Positions 25,991-35,871 of a stretch of 64,000 nt of DNA are shown here, piece by piece (the first letter of the stretch is position 1; each line of letters begins with the position of its first letter). The position numbers and the translations under genes were made by a program. The notes under the pieces were generated by a model, which was not told where the DNA came from, did no database searches, and saw only the letters and a list, made by a program, of their open reading frames with translations. Location: NCBI RefSeq assembly GCF_006475605.1, contig NZ_ML636837.1, forward strand, positions 389,468 through 453,467, given 5' to 3'. Source of the stretch: Asticcacaulis tiandongensis. Its GTDB lineage: Bacteria > Pseudomonadota > Alphaproteobacteria > Caulobacterales > Caulobacteraceae.

Positions 25991-27454
25991 TTAGCGCTTT
26001 TTCTTCATGGAACCCAACAGGCCACGTACCAGTTCCCGCCCGAGTGTCACCCCAACCGTGCGCACCACCGACACGGCCACTGACGTGACCGCTTTTTCTG
26101 TAGCTGTGGGTTTGCGCACCACTTCCTTTTCGACCTTTACGGTTTTGGTGATTTTAACCTCTGCCTCAGCTTCAGTCGCGGCTTTGGCGCGGGCGCTGAG
26201 GATTTCAAAGGCGGATTCCCGATCACGCACCTGATCATACATGCCCGAAACCGGTGATTTCTGGATAACAGCAGCACGTTCTGTGTCAGTGAGTGGCCCC
26301 ATGCGTGATGCCGGGGGACGGATTTTCGCCTGAGCTGTCATGGAGGGCGCAGCTTTTTCATCCAGAAGCGACACGAGCGCTTCACCGACCCCAAGCCCCT
26401 GAATAGCTGTGGCCGTTTCAAAGGCCGGATTGGGCCGGAAGGAATTGGCAGCGGCTTTCAGGCCCTTTTGTTCAGTAGGCGTATAGGCGCGCAGGGCATG
26501 CTGGACGCGGTTGCCCAACTGGGCCAATACCGAATCCGGCACATCGGCAGGATTCTGGGTAACAAAATAAATCCCCACGCCCTTGGAGCGGATCAGACGG
26601 ACAACCTGTTCGATCTTTTCCAGTAAGGCCTTGGGTGCTTCGTTGAAAAGCAGATGCGCTTCGTCAAAGAAGAAGACCAGACGTGGCTTTTCCGGATCAC
26701 CGACTTCGGGCAGCTGCTCAAACAGTTCCGATAGAAGCCACAAAAGGAAGGTCGAATACAGACGCGGGCTACCAATCAGCTTATCGGCAGCGAGAATATT
26801 GACATAGCCCTTACCGGCAATATCGGTGCGCATCAGGTCAATGAGATTGAGTGCCGGTTCACCAAAGAAGCTGTCGCCGCCCTGGGCCTCAAGGGTCAGA
26901 ATCTGACGCTGTATGGCCCCGATCGATGCCGCAGACACCTGACCATAGGTCTGGCTGATGGTTTTGGCATTATCGGCCACATAGGTCAGCATTGATCTGA
27001 GGTCTTTCAGATCAAGCAGTAACAGACCTTCCTTGTCGGCCACGTGAAATACGATGTTCAGGACGCCTTCCTGCACCTCATTGAGCTGAAACAGGCGCGC
27101 CAGCAAAAGTGGCCCCATCTCTGAGATGGTCGTGCGGATCGGGTGGCCCTTCTGGCCGAAAATATCCCAGAACACGGTTGGGGCAGCAGAGCCTTTGAGG
27201 TCTATACCCATAGATTCCGCACGGGCGATCAGCTTTTCATTAGGCGTTCCTTCGGCGGCAATGCCCGACAGATCGCCTTTGATGTCTGCGGCAAACACCG
27301 GCACACCAGCATCAGAAAAAGCCTGCGCCAGAATTTGCAGGGTGATGGTTTTCCCTGTGCCTGTGGCACCGGCGACAATCCCGTGACGGTTGGCGCGATT
27401 GAGCAAAAGAGACTGCGGTGCATCGGAAAAACCGACCAGAATACCATTACTCAT
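25991..27454 (-). CDS. HerA-like (DUF853) ATPase
   Basis: This 487-residue ATPase belongs to the HerA/FtsK branch. Walker A is [12 protein letters not shown] near residue 33 and Walker B is [13 protein letters not shown]. It also has [30 protein letters not shown], typical of DUF853. The C-terminal tail is Lys/Glu-rich. The family is widespread; a role in DNA handling is inferred from HerA, but no NurA partner is adjacent. The tail ends in a basic patch (MKKKR). Confidence 0.88.
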   Translation of the reverse strand: MSNGILVGFSDAPQSLLLNRANRHGIVAGATGTGKTITLQILAQAFSDAGVPVFAADIKGDLSGIAAEGTPNEKLIARAESMGIDLKGSAAPTVFWDIFGQKGHPIRTTISEMGPLLLARLFQLNEVQEGVLNIVFHVADKEGLLLLDLKDLRSMLTYVADNAKTISQTYGQVSAASIGAIQRQILTLEAQGGDSFFGEPALNLIDLMRTDIAGKGYVNILAADKLIGSPRLYSTFLLWLLSELFEQLPEVGDPEKPRLVFFFDEAHLLFNEAPKALLEKIEQVVRLIRSKGVGIYFVTQNPADVPDSVLAQLGNRVQHALRAYTPTEQKGLKAAANSFRPNPAFETATAIQGLGVGEALVSLLDEKAAPSMTAQAKIRPPASRMGPLTDTERAAVIQKSPVSGMYDQVRDRESAFEILSARAKAATEAEAEVKITKTVKVEKEVVRKPTATEKAVTSVAVSVVRTVGVTLGRELVRGLLGSMKKKR

Positions 27455-27639
27455 GCTTGTGCGCCTCGCTGAAAATCATGACCCGTTCGATAAGCCACTC
27501 ATAAAACGGCTTATGGGAGGTGTGAAGCCTTAGATAGCGGTATTTTTTAGCCTTTGTAACGGCCTTTTCGCACACGAAGGACTCACACAACTGTGATACG
27601 CGAACAGTAGAGAAATTCAGCTCTTGTGATATTCTGTAC

Positions 27640-27787
27640 GTCAGAGGCGCTGTCTCTCTCAGCGGCCTTGAAAGGCTCTCTCATGTTCCCCCCAGACATC
27701 AGAGAGCCAAAGTCACAGACAGACGTTCTTCCCCCCATGACGAACGTCTGGAACAGAACCGCCCGCCTGAACAAGGCGGGCGGTTTT
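27640..27787 (+). ncRNA. Candidate small RNA with two C-rich loops and a terminator
   Basis: Three consecutive stems fill the gap between the HerA-like and universal-stress genes. Stem A pairs GGCTCTCT (27674-27681) with AGAGAGCC (27701-27708) and exposes TCCCCCCAG. Stem B pairs CAGACGTTC (27720-27728) with GAACGTCTG (27742-27750) and exposes TTCCCCCC. Stem C is the terminator. A weaker hairpin lies at 27648-27664. C6 loops are anti-Shine-Dalgarno in type, as in GsrN of Caulobacter and the cuckoo/CcsR RNAs of other alphaproteobacteria. The 5' end and promoter are not resolved. Confidence 0.6.
27757..27787 (+). terminator. Strong intrinsic terminator of the candidate sRNA
   Basis: AACCGCCCGCCT (27757-27768) pairs perfectly with AGGCGGGCGGTT (27774-27785) around a 5-base loop and is followed by more T. 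It lies too far from the upstream gene, on the other strand, to be anything but the end of a local transcript. Confidence 0.9.
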
Positions 27788-27854
27788 CGTTTGTTGAATG
27801 AGTACTTTTGAGTGAACATGTCTGCCGGTTATAAATCGGCTCAGGAGGCACGCC

Positions 27855-28331
27855 TTGTCAGTACGTAAGTTTCTAATCGTTGCCGATGATAGTGCCCAGT
27901 TTAATGCGGCGCTGAAGTTTGCTTCGGGCCGCGCTAAAAACACAGGCGGTGTTGTGGCTCTGTTGCGGGTGCTTGAACCTTCCGATTTCAGCCAGTGGGT
28001 TGGTGTGCGCGATGAAATCGAGCGCGAAGAACGGGCTGAGGCCGAAACCCTGATGGCGGAACTGGCTAATGTCGCCGCGGTAAGGTCGGGCCGTCCTGCA
28101 GAAATCATTATTAAAACGGGCGGACTAAAGGAATCCATTCGCGAAGTCATTGATGAAGATCCTGACATCAAAATTATTGTCCTGGCGGCGACCCATCATA
28201 ATCGGGACATAGGGCCGCTGGCCGCGCTTCTGGTGCGAGAGGGCATGGTAAGCCTCCGGGGTAAGCGTACGGTGCCGGTGACGGTGGTGCCCGGCGACCT
28301 CAGTGATGCGGAAATCATGGACCTTGTTTAG
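27855..28331 (+). CDS. Universal stress protein (UspA-like)
   Basis: This 158-residue single-domain protein has the Usp alpha/beta fold: FLIVADDSAQFNAALKFA at the start, a central helix with EIERE and IIVLAATHHNR, and a final VPVTVVPG strand. It starts with TTG at 27855, made clear by a perfect AGGAGG (27843-27848) six bases upstream. The ATP-binding Gly pattern G-2x-G-9x-G(S/T) is not obvious, so nucleotide binding is uncertain. It lies just downstream of the sRNA terminator. Confidence 0.85.
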   Translation: MSVRKFLIVADDSAQFNAALKFASGRAKNTGGVVALLRVLEPSDFSQWVGVRDEIEREERAEAETLMAELANVAAVRSGRPAEIIIKTGGLKESIREVIDEDPDIKIIVLAATHHNRDIGPLAALLVREGMVSLRGKRTVPVTVVPGDLSDAEIMDLV

Positions 28332-28396
28332 TGATCGGGCTTGTTTTTATGGGTGTTTAAGCCCATGTGTGAGCCGTAATCGAAAGACAAGATGCC

Positions 28397-28966
28397 ATGT
28401 TTATCCAGACTGAAGCTACGCCCAACCCAGATGTTCTCAAGTTTCTGCCCGGCCGTGTGGTATTGGGGCAGGGGTCTCTGGAATTTCGTGATGAGACCGA
28501 AGCCGAAAAGTCACCTCTGGCCCACGCCCTGTTTCAACTGGATGGTGTGTCGGGTGTTTATTTCGGTTCAGACTTCCTGACGGTTAAGCGCGATCCTGAG
28601 GCGGGGCTCATCTGGGCGCAGATAAAAGCACCGATTCTGGCGGCGATCATGGATTTCTATGTGTCCGGCAAACCGCTGCTCGTTAATGCCGGTGATGCAC
28701 CGGTAGAGCGCGAATATGAGGGCGAGGTCGCCCAGATTGTCGCCGAAATCAAGGATCTGCTCGACACCCGCGTCCGTCCGGCCGTTGCGCAGGATGGCGG
28801 GGATATCGAATTCGAGCATTTTGATATGGATACGGGCACCTTGTTCCTGCACATGCGCGGCGCCTGTTCGGGATGCCCGTCTTCTTCGGCGACCTTGCGT
28901 CAGGGTGTTGAATCCCTGATGCGCCATTATGTTCCTGAGGTTCAGGCTATCGAGCAGGTTCTGTAA
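28397..28966 (+). CDS. NifU/NfuA-like Fe-S scaffold protein
   Basis: This 189-residue protein has an N-terminal Nfu domain (MFIQTEATPNPDVLKFLPGR) and a C-terminal NifU domain with the cluster-binding motif CSGCP. It carries and delivers 4Fe-4S clusters. Both domains and the two cysteines are intact. It comes six bases before tsaB and probably shares a transcript with it. Confidence 0.94.
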   Translation: MFIQTEATPNPDVLKFLPGRVVLGQGSLEFRDETEAEKSPLAHALFQLDGVSGVYFGSDFLTVKRDPEAGLIWAQIKAPILAAIMDFYVSGKPLLVNAGDAPVEREYEGEVAQIVAEIKDLLDTRVRPAVAQDGGDIEFEHFDMDTGTLFLHMRGACSGCPSSSATLRQGVESLMRHYVPEVQAIEQVL

Positions 28967-28971
28967 GGCTT

Positions 28972-29664
28972 ATGACGGCCCACATAAGGGACACTTACGT
29001 TCTGGTACTGGACACGGCCATGCATGCCTGTTCGGTGGGACTGTTTTCACGTGGTGATCAGGCAATCACAACGCATTTTTCTGTCTCTGATCCCATGACG
29101 CGCGGGCATCAGGAACGCATTGGCCCGCTGGTAGCTGAGGCTATTGAACAGTGTGGCATCCAGCCTGCGCAAATTGAACGCATTGGCGTCACCCTCGGGC
29201 CGGGCTCTTTTACGGGGCTTCGGGTTGGGTTATCCTTTGCCAAGGGGCTGGCTTCGGGTTTGTCCGTACCTCTGCATGGCTTTTCTACACTCGAAGCTCT
29301 GGCGGGTGCGGTGTGTCTTAAAAACCGCCGGCGTCTGGCGGCCTATGAGGCGGGCAGGGGGCAGGTCTATGTGCAATATGTGGGGGCGGATAATGTTGCC
29401 TCACCGCCCCAAGCCGTCGGACTTGAGGGTTTGAGCCGCTTGGGCCATGTTTATGACCCTGAGATCATTACCGGATCAGGCGCGGCCTTGCTGGCCACGG
29501 TTTTTCCTCAGGCTGAATCCGTAGGAACGGCCTTACCGGACATGTCGGCAATGGCCAGCCTGTGCTTTGAACGTCCCTCCGATTTCACAGACCTGACACC
29601 ACTTTATATGCGTGAGGCGGACGCCAAGGTATCGGATAAGGCCGTCATACGGTTCGACTTTTGA
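28972..29664 (+). CDS. tsaB: tRNA threonylcarbamoyladenosine biosynthesis protein TsaB
   Basis: This 230-residue protein partners TsaD in making t6A37 on ANN-decoding tRNAs. The ASKHA-type opening VLDTAMHACSVGLF, the motif LGPGSFTGLRVGLSFAKGLA and the C-terminal region fit TsaB. It is coupled to rimI by a TGATG junction, a common pairing in proteobacteria. Confidence 0.93.
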   Translation: MTAHIRDTYVLVLDTAMHACSVGLFSRGDQAITTHFSVSDPMTRGHQERIGPLVAEAIEQCGIQPAQIERIGVTLGPGSFTGLRVGLSFAKGLASGLSVPLHGFSTLEALAGAVCLKNRRRLAAYEAGRGQVYVQYVGADNVASPPQAVGLEGLSRLGHVYDPEIITGSGAALLATVFPQAESVGTALPDMSAMASLCFERPSDFTDLTPLYMREADAKVSDKAVIRFDF

Positions 29665-30116
29665 TGCGTTCAATCCGCCAACTGTCCGAGGTGACGCCGC
29701 AGCTTTCTGAGATTCATGCGGCATCGTTTGATTTTGGCTGGAGCGCGTCCGATTTTCACGGCATGCTGACGCGCCCGCATTATCTGACCTATGGCATCTA
29801 TGATGATACGCAGCTCAAAAGCTTTGTTGTCCTGAGCCTTATTGCCGGAGAAGGTGAAATCCTGACACTGGCAACGGATACAAACTGTCGCCGTCAGGGA
29901 TTGGCGCGTGACCTGATGCGGTTTGTCATAGATCGGCTTAAGGCGGAAAATTGCGATAGTCTGTTCCTTGAGGTCGCGGTCGATAATCCGGCGGCCTTAA
30001 ATCTTTATGAAACTCTGGGTTTTCATCGTACGGGTCTGCGCAAGGCCTATTACAGTCGCCTTTCCGGCCCGCCCGTGGATGGATACGCTCTGCGCCTTGA
30101 ACTTAAAAGGGCTTGA
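29664..30116 (+). CDS. rimI: Ribosomal protein S18 alanine N-acetyltransferase RimI
   Basis: This 150-residue GNAT enzyme has the acetyl-CoA loop CRRQGLARDLM and the motif LEVAVDNPAALNLYETLGFHRTGLRKAYY typical of RimI. I use the ATG at 29664, overlapping the tsaB stop (TGATG); a TTG one codon earlier is possible. Its place after tsaB supports the name over a generic GNAT call. Confidence 0.9.
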   Translation: MRSIRQLSEVTPQLSEIHAASFDFGWSASDFHGMLTRPHYLTYGIYDDTQLKSFVVLSLIAGEGEILTLATDTNCRRQGLARDLMRFVIDRLKAENCDSLFLEVAVDNPAALNLYETLGFHRTGLRKAYYSRLSGPPVDGYALRLELKRA

Positions 30117-30186
30117 CCTTAAGAGGAGGACAGAGACAATGTGTCCCCGTTACCGAACGCGGGTAGGCTAATTCAGGAGACAGACT

Positions 30187-30600
30187 ATGGATCGGATTGA
30201 ACAGCAGTGCATCGAAAAAGGCATGCGCATGACCGACCAGCGCCGCGTTGTGGCGCGCGTTCTGTCTCAGGCCACTGACCATCCGGATGTAGAAGAACTG
30301 TATCGTCGCGCCGCCGCTGTCGATCCGAATATCTCGCTGGCCACGGTTTATCGCACCGTGCGTCTATTTGAAGAGGCCGGTGTGGTGGAGCGCCATGATT
30401 TCGGTGATGGTCGTTCGCGCTACGAACAGGCCGGTGATGACCACCACGATCACCTGATCAACATAAAGACCGGTCAGGTCATTGAATTTTTTGATCAGGA
30501 AATTGAAACCCTCAAAGAGGCGCTGGCGACCAAGCTGGGCTTCAAGCTGGTCGGCCACAAGCTTGAGCTTTATGGCGTGCCGCTTGACGACGACAAATAG
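30187..30600 (+). CDS. fur: Ferric uptake regulator Fur
   Basis: This 137-residue metal-sensing repressor has the winged helix (NISLATVYRTVRLFEEAGVVERHDF) and the metal-site DDHHDHL at residues 84-90. The C4 zinc cysteines of E. coli Fur are absent: HHDHLINIKTGQVIEF replaces the CxxC region. That is usual for alphaproteobacterial Fur. A ribosome site AGGAG lies before the start. The transcript terminator appears to lie inside the convergent GH28 gene. Confidence 0.94.
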   Translation: MDRIEQQCIEKGMRMTDQRRVVARVLSQATDHPDVEELYRRAAAVDPNISLATVYRTVRLFEEAGVVERHDFGDGRSRYEQAGDDHHDHLINIKTGQVIEFFDQEIETLKEALATKLGFKLVGHKLELYGVPLDDDK

Positions 30601-30612
30601 ACAACGACTCCG

Positions 30613-32019
30613 TTAGTCTGTGTGAATAAAGCCCTCCACGTTTTCGGTCACGACCGGCGTATGGAGGGTTTTTTGTACCTGAATATCTTTCAGGCTTACA
30701 TTACGGACGGGCGCCTCGGCCTCAGCCTTAATCTGACAGACAAAGGCGGCTTCATTAACGCGGATATGGCTGAGATGCAGACCTTCAATCGCTGTAAGCT
30801 TACGCACATAGGTCGGCATCAGGTTGCGCCATTGATAAAGCACATCGGTCTCTACACTCAGGACACCACCGGCGATCTTCGTTGCACTGATATTTGAGAC
30901 GTGAATATTCTTCACATAGCCGCCGCGCCGTTCATTGGTTTTGACAAACAAAAGATTGCTGATCGGCACCGCATGGCCGTCTGCTCCGTCACCGCTTCCA
31001 ACAAAATGGCAATTATCGACAAAGACGTTTTCAATGCCGCCAGACAGTTCGCTGCCGATGGCCATTAGCTGGTGGCCATTGAGAATGCGGCAGTTACGCA
31101 TGACGATATTTTTCGACGGCGTATTTAACCGCCAGGCGTCCATATCACGGCCGGATTTTACGGAGATGGCGTCATCACCCTGATCGAAAACACAGTCCTC
31201 AATCAGGACATTCTGGCTCATCTCAGGATCAACGCCGTCATTATTGTGACCGTGAGCGCGAACCTTAATCCGGCGTATGACGACATCCTGTGACAGGTAG
31301 GGATGCATGACCCAGAACGGACTGTCTTCGATGGAAATATCTTCGACAAGCACATTACGGCAGCGATTAAACTGAACGAACTGAGGGCGCAGATTGGCTT
31401 CACCCCTTGTCATATCCCGATCTGCGACCGGTACATTTGTATAGGCCAGATTATAAAGCGCCACGAGGGCATCCATGTGCGGCTTCGGTCGGGCGTACCA
31501 TACCTTCCACACATCAAGTCTGGCCTTAAGCCGCCCCTCCCCGGTAATGGCGATATTCTCACACTGATAGGCGTAGATGAGCGGCGAATAGTTCATACAT
31601 TCTATGCCCTCCCATGTTGTGTGAACGGCGGGCAGATAGTCCGCAGGCTGTTCCGAGAACAGCAGGGTTGCTCCTTTAGAGACATGCAAACAGACGTTAC
31701 TTTTGAAATGAATCTTACCGGTAAGCCATGTGCCTTCAGGTACAACAACCACACCGGCTCCGGCGGCGTGTGCCGCATCAATAGCCGAGGCAATCGCCAC
31801 TGTGGTCTTTGCCTGATCTTCCTGTAAAGCGCCGAAATCAGTGATCACAAAGTGCGGTGCGTCACTGAAATCAGGAATTAAGATCGGCGGCATGGCAAAT
31901 GGCGCATCAACCTGAATTTGCATCTGTTTTGTCAGGCGCGGCAGGGTGGCGCAACCGCTTATCAGAAACGGGCTGATAAGGCTCGTCATGACGAGTTGAC
32001 GGCGTGACAGATGTGGCAT
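30613..32019 (-). CDS. Glycoside hydrolase family 28 (polygalacturonase-like) lipoprotein
   Basis: This 468-residue right-handed beta-helix protein resembles pectin hydrolases. The start has SRRQLVM, Tat-like, and a lipobox ISGC (Cys23), so it is probably exported and lipid-anchored. Family residues are seen as NND (259-261), GDD (Asp282-Asp283) and GH (His316), matching the NTD, DD and GHG motifs except for the final Gly (GHQ). An R-x4-K follows. Substrate is probably a galacturonide or related rhamnogalacturonan piece, by inference. It is the only polysaccharide gene here. Confidence 0.88.
   Translation of the reverse strand: MPHLSRRQLVMTSLISPFLISGCATLPRLTKQMQIQVDAPFAMPPILIPDFSDAPHFVITDFGALQEDQAKTTVAIASAIDAAHAAGAGVVVVPEGTWLTGKIHFKSNVCLHVSKGATLLFSEQPADYLPAVHTTWEGIECMNYSPLIYAYQCENIAITGEGRLKARLDVWKVWYARPKPHMDALVALYNLAYTNVPVADRDMTRGEANLRPQFVQFNRCRNVLVEDISIEDSPFWVMHPYLSQDVVIRRIKVRAHGHNNDGVDPEMSQNVLIEDCVFDQGDDAISVKSGRDMDAWRLNTPSKNIVMRNCRILNGHQLMAIGSELSGGIENVFVDNCHFVGSGDGADGHAVPISNLLFVKTNERRGGYVKNIHVSNISATKIAGGVLSVETDVLYQWRNLMPTYVRKLTAIEGLHLSHIRVNEAAFVCQIKAEAEAPVRNVSLKDIQVQKTLHTPVVTENVEGFIHTD
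30632..30674 (+). terminator. fur terminator embedded in the GH28 coding region
   Basis: CCCTCCA (30632-30638) pairs with TGGAGGG (30662-30668), enclosing an inner CGGT...ACCG stem, and is followed by six T. It lies 32 bases after the fur stop but inside the last codons of the convergent GH28 gene. Confidence 0.75.
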
Positions 32020-32175
32020 GTGGCATTTCCCTCAGCTGTGAATAACAGCCTTTTTGACTTTAATTATCCTACAAATAAGCCTGACCGGCTTATAAACACA
32101 ATCCTTAGTATCTCTTTACGGGCAATTTCTGGCCTTCCTCTTGAAAAAAACCACATGAAACCTCATAAGGCCCTT

Positions 32176-33546
32176 ATGAGCGAAACCGTTAAGTCCGAGC
32201 CGCTGAAGAAGCTGCACATCAAAACCTATGGCTGTCAGATGAACGTCTATGACAGTGAGCGTATGGTCGATATTCTGCGCCCGCTGGGCTATGAGGTGTC
32301 GGGCGAAGCTGACGGCGCCGATCTTGTGCTGCTCAACACCTGTCACATTCGTGAAAAAGCTGCGGAAAAGGTCTATTCGGAAATCGGCCGCCTCAAGGAA
32401 CTGCGTGAAGAAAAAACCGCGCGTGGCGAAGGGCGCATGACCATTGCCGTTGCCGGTTGCGTCGCTCAGGCCGAAGGGGCGGAGATCATGAACCGTGCCC
32501 CTGCGGTTGATCTGGTGGTCGGGCCTCAGGCCTATCATCAGTTGCCGGAACTGATTGCCCGCACGACCCGCGCCAGAGGTGAGCGCCTGTCGGCTGATTT
32601 TGCCCCTGAAGACAAGTTCGACAGCCTGAGTGCCGAACGTCATGTGACCGGCCCGACGGCGTTTCTGACGGTTCAGGAAGGTTGCGACAAGTTCTGTACC
32701 TTCTGTGTGGTGCCCTATACGCGTGGGGCGGAATGGTCGCGTCCGGTGGCGTCGATTGTCGCCGAAGCCCGTTCTCTGGCCGAAAAGGGTGTACGCGAAG
32801 TCACGCTTCTGGGGCAGAATGTTAATGCCTATAATGGCGATGATGGCGCGGGTAATGAATCCAGCTTGCCGCTTCTGATGGAAGCTTTGAGTGAAATCCA
32901 CGGCCTTGATCGCATTCGATATACCACAAGCCATCCTAACGACATGACCGACGAGCTTATCCGCGCCCATGCGGATAACCCGAAGATCATGCCCTATCTG
33001 CATCTTCCGGTGCAGTCCGGTTCCGACAAGATTTTGCGGGCCATGAACCGTAAACATGGTCGTCAGGCCTATATCGAGCTTATTGAACGCATCAAGGCGG
33101 CTAACCCACGTCTGGCCCTGTCGGGAGATTTCATCGTCGGCTTCCCCGGTGAGACCGATAAGGATTTCGACGACACGATGGATCTGATCCGTCAGGTCAG
33201 ATATGCCTCGGCTTTTTCGTTCAAATACTCCAAGCGTCCCGGCACACCGGCATCAGGCATGCCCGGTCAGGTTGATGAGGCCGTGGCCGATGCCCGTCTT
33301 AAGGCGCTTCAGGCATTAATTAATGAACAGCAACAGGCCTTTAAGGCTGATCTAGTGGGTCAAACGATTGATGTATTGTTTGAAAAGCGTGGACGTCATA
33401 ACCGTCAGGCCATTGGGCGGTCACCGTGGCTGCAATCCGTCTTCGCTGAAGATGCCGATCATCTGATCGGGCAGATTGTGCCGGTGAAAATCATCGGCTT
33501 AGGTAATAACTCGCTTATTGGCGAGTTGGAAAGCGTGCCCGCGTGA
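32176..33546 (+). CDS. miaB: tRNA-2-methylthio-N6-dimethylallyladenosine synthase MiaB
   Basis: This 456-residue radical-SAM methylthiotransferase modifies A37 of UNN-decoding tRNAs. The N-terminal cluster cysteines are in YGCQMN, NTCHIR and VAGCVAQ. The radical-SAM triplet is CDKFCTFC and a C-terminal TRAM domain follows. I chose the ATG at 32176 because AAGG lies 5 bases ahead. An in-frame ATG at 32155 would add seven residues. It leads the miaB-phoH-ybeY-corC-lnt operon. Confidence 0.97.
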   Translation: MSETVKSEPLKKLHIKTYGCQMNVYDSERMVDILRPLGYEVSGEADGADLVLLNTCHIREKAAEKVYSEIGRLKELREEKTARGEGRMTIAVAGCVAQAEGAEIMNRAPAVDLVVGPQAYHQLPELIARTTRARGERLSADFAPEDKFDSLSAERHVTGPTAFLTVQEGCDKFCTFCVVPYTRGAEWSRPVASIVAEARSLAEKGVREVTLLGQNVNAYNGDDGAGNESSLPLLMEALSEIHGLDRIRYTTSHPNDMTDELIRAHADNPKIMPYLHLPVQSGSDKILRAMNRKHGRQAYIELIERIKAANPRLALSGDFIVGFPGETDKDFDDTMDLIRQVRYASAFSFKYSKRPGTPASGMPGQVDEAVADARLKALQALINEQQQAFKADLVGQTIDVLFEKRGRHNRQAIGRSPWLQSVFAEDADHLIGQIVPVKIIGLGNNSLIGELESVPA

Positions 33547-34499
33547 GCCCCGCTTCGGAAGATTTTCTAGAACTCGAAGATGACGCGGTTTTTGCCTTGT
33601 CTGGCCCCGCGCAGCGTTATCTGGCCCTGATCGAAGGGGCCTATCATGTGCTGATTGAAACGCCGGGGGGCGGGTTTTCCATCAATGGCAAAACCCGTGA
33701 TCGCCAAAGGGCGCGGACAGTGCTTGAGGCGCTGAACGAGCTGCACGACGAAGGGGTGGAGATTTCCGAAGCCGATGTGCGCACCCTGATCAGCAACCCG
33801 ACCGGTGAATCGCCGAAATGGGCCGATCATCATGGCGGATCGCATGTGGTGGTCATGGGCCGCAAGGGGGCCGTAGCGCCGAAAACCGCCGGACAGGCCA
33901 GCTATTATCAGCAGCTTCTGCGCCATGACCTGACCTTTGGTCTCGGGCCAGCCGGATCGGGCAAGACCTTTCTGGCGGTAGCCTATGGGGCCTCTCTATT
34001 ACTCAAGGGCATGGTCGATCGTCTGGTGATTACCCGTCCTGCCGTTGAGGCCGGTGAGAAGCTCGGTTTCCTGCCCGGTGATCTCAACGAAAAGGTCGAT
34101 CCTTATCTGATGCCGATCTGGCAGGCGCTCGATGATATTCTTGGGGCCGAAGCCCTGCGTCGCCGCCGCGACCGTAATGAGATTGAGGTTGCGCCTCTGG
34201 CCTATATGCGTGGACGTACCCTGTCCAACGCCTATGTCATTGTCGATGAGGCACAGAACACCACCCGTCAGCAGATGAAGATGGTGCTGACCCGTCTGGG
34301 TGAAGGCTCAAAGATGGTTGTCACCGGCGATCCGTCTCAGGTTGATCTGCCGCGTCAGTCGGATTCCGGCCTTATCCAAGCCACTCATCTGCTTAAGGGT
34401 GTCAAGGGCGTGGGCATTTCCCATCTGACGGCAGATGACGTGGTGCGGCACGAACTGGTGGCCCGTATCGTGCGGGCCTATGACAGCGAAAAATCATGA
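33543..34499 (+). CDS. PhoH-family ATPase
   Basis: This 318-residue protein has an N-terminal KH-like region and a PhoH ATPase domain with P-loop [13 protein letters not shown], Walker [13 protein letters not shown] and [12 protein letters not shown]. The family couples to YbeY and is thought to act on RNA as an ATPase or helicase. Start is a GTG that overlaps the miaB stop by 4 bases. Its stop overlaps ybeY by 4. Confidence 0.94.
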   Translation: MSPASEDFLELEDDAVFALSGPAQRYLALIEGAYHVLIETPGGGFSINGKTRDRQRARTVLEALNELHDEGVEISEADVRTLISNPTGESPKWADHHGGSHVVVMGRKGAVAPKTAGQASYYQQLLRHDLTFGLGPAGSGKTFLAVAYGASLLLKGMVDRLVITRPAVEAGEKLGFLPGDLNEKVDPYLMPIWQALDDILGAEALRRRRDRNEIEVAPLAYMRGRTLSNAYVIVDEAQNTTRQQMKMVLTRLGEGSKMVVTGDPSQVDLPRQSDSGLIQATHLLKGVKGVGISHLTADDVVRHELVARIVRAYDSEKS

Positions 34500-34978
34500 C
34501 AACCGATGTAACCCCGCTCGTTGATATTGAAGTTGAGCATGAGGCGTGGCTGGATGAACTGCCAGATGCCGCTTTATGCGTTCAGAAGGCGATAGAAACC
34601 ACTTTCGCGCATATGCAGGTAACCGAGCAGCTCGATATTGTGGTGTTGCTGGCGGATGATGCCGAACTGAAAAGCCTCAACAAAGAATTCCGTCAGAAGA
34701 ACGCACCCACAAATGTGCTGTCTTTTCCGGCACCTGAGATGATGCACCCGCATCTGGGGGATATGGCGCTGGGGTTTGAAACCTGCCTGCGTGAGGCATC
34801 AGAACAAGGCAAAACCCTGAAAGATCATCTCATGCATTTAAGTGTGCATGGGGCTTTGCATCTTTTGGGTTATGACCACATTATAGACGCCGAGGCCGAA
34901 GATATGGAAAGCCTCGAGCGTGACATTCTAAAGGGGTTGGGTATAGCCGACCCCTATGCATACGGGACAACTGACTAG
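34496..34978 (+). CDS. ybeY: Endoribonuclease YbeY (rRNA maturation)
   Basis: This 160-residue zinc metalloprotein helps 16S rRNA 3' maturation and ribosome quality control. The metal-binding motif HGALHLLGYDH with three His is intact and LNKEFRQKNAPTNVLSFP precedes it. It lies between phoH and the CorC-like gene in the standard order. Confidence 0.96.
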   Translation: MTTDVTPLVDIEVEHEAWLDELPDAALCVQKAIETTFAHMQVTEQLDIVVLLADDAELKSLNKEFRQKNAPTNVLSFPAPEMMHPHLGDMALGFETCLREASEQGKTLKDHLMHLSVHGALHLLGYDHIIDAEAEDMESLERDILKGLGIADPYAYGTTD

Positions 34979-34980
34979 AT

Positions 34981-35871
34981 ATGCCGGAGCCTGACAGTAG
35001 CGACTTGAATGAACCCGTTGAACGCAAGGGTCAACGTACCCTGTTCAATCTGTTCGGCCTGTTCGGGCAGGCGGAGGATGAGTCAGAAACTGTGGCGGAA
35101 GACGCCTCCAATGAGCTGATTACCCATGCCCGCGCCTTTCAGAATCTGAAAGTTGCCGATGTTATGACCCCGCGCGCCGACATGGTGGCGGTGGAAGTGT
35201 CGGCCACTCTGGCGGATGTCATCCGGCTGTGTGTCGAAAGCGGCCATTCGCGCCTGCCGATCTATCAGGAAACCCTCGATGATCCGGTCGGCGTACTGCA
35301 CATCAAGGACACGCTGAAGCTTCTACATCCCGATAAGGGGATTACACCGGCATGGGATGAACAGGTGGTCGGTCGTCTGCGCCGCGATCTGATCTATGTC
35401 CCGGCATCCATGGCGGCCTCAGGTTTACTGCTCAAAATGCAGAACCAGCGCTCGCACATGGCGGTGGTGATTGATGAATTTGGCGGCACCGAGGGTCTGG
35501 TCACCCTCGAAGATCTGCTGGAGGCGGTGGTCGGTGATATTGTCGATGAATACGACAATGAAGACCCTGATGAACTGACCGATCTGGGTGAGGGCAGGTT
35601 CGAAATTGGCGGTCGTGTCGAGCTTGAGACCATCGAACACCGTCTGGGCCTTAAGTTGTTCCTTTCTGAAGGCGAAGATGAAGTCGATACCATCGGAGGC
35701 CTTGTAGCGACTTTGGCCGGAAGAGTGCCACAGGTTGGTGAAACCATTCCTTATGCGGCGGGAAAAGTTGATATCGAAATTATCGAAGCCGACGCCCGTA
35801 TTGTGAAGCGTGTGCGTTTATCCCCCCAACACGCGGACAGGGATGCGGACGCCCTAACACCGGATGAATAA
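34981..35871 (+). CDS. CorC/TlyC-type CBS-domain protein
   Basis: This 296-residue cytoplasmic protein has two CBS domains (VADVMTPRADMVAVEV... and HMAVVIDEFGGTEGLVTLEDLLEAVVGDI) and a C-terminal transporter-associated domain. It lacks the membrane segment of full CNNM/HlyC proteins. The family is linked to Mg2+/Co2+ efflux. It is two bases after ybeY and its end overlaps lnt by 8 bases. Confidence 0.92.
   Translation: MPEPDSSDLNEPVERKGQRTLFNLFGLFGQAEDESETVAEDASNELITHARAFQNLKVADVMTPRADMVAVEVSATLADVIRLCVESGHSRLPIYQETLDDPVGVLHIKDTLKLLHPDKGITPAWDEQVVGRLRRDLIYVPASMAASGLLLKMQNQRSHMAVVIDEFGGTEGLVTLEDLLEAVVGDIVDEYDNEDPDELTDLGEGRFEIGGRVELETIEHRLGLKLFLSEGEDEVDTIGGLVATLAGRVPQVGETIPYAAGKVDIEIIEADARIVKRVRLSPQHADRDADALTPDE

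Noticed and set aside
27601-27640. EcfG-type stress promoter for the sRNA (CGAAC ... CTTG)
   Set aside because: Both halves deviate from GGAAC and CGTT, so it does not qualify.
27583-27819. A 78-residue reverse-strand open frame
   Set aside because: It is antisense to the hairpins and terminator of the candidate sRNA, with no ribosome site and an odd composition.
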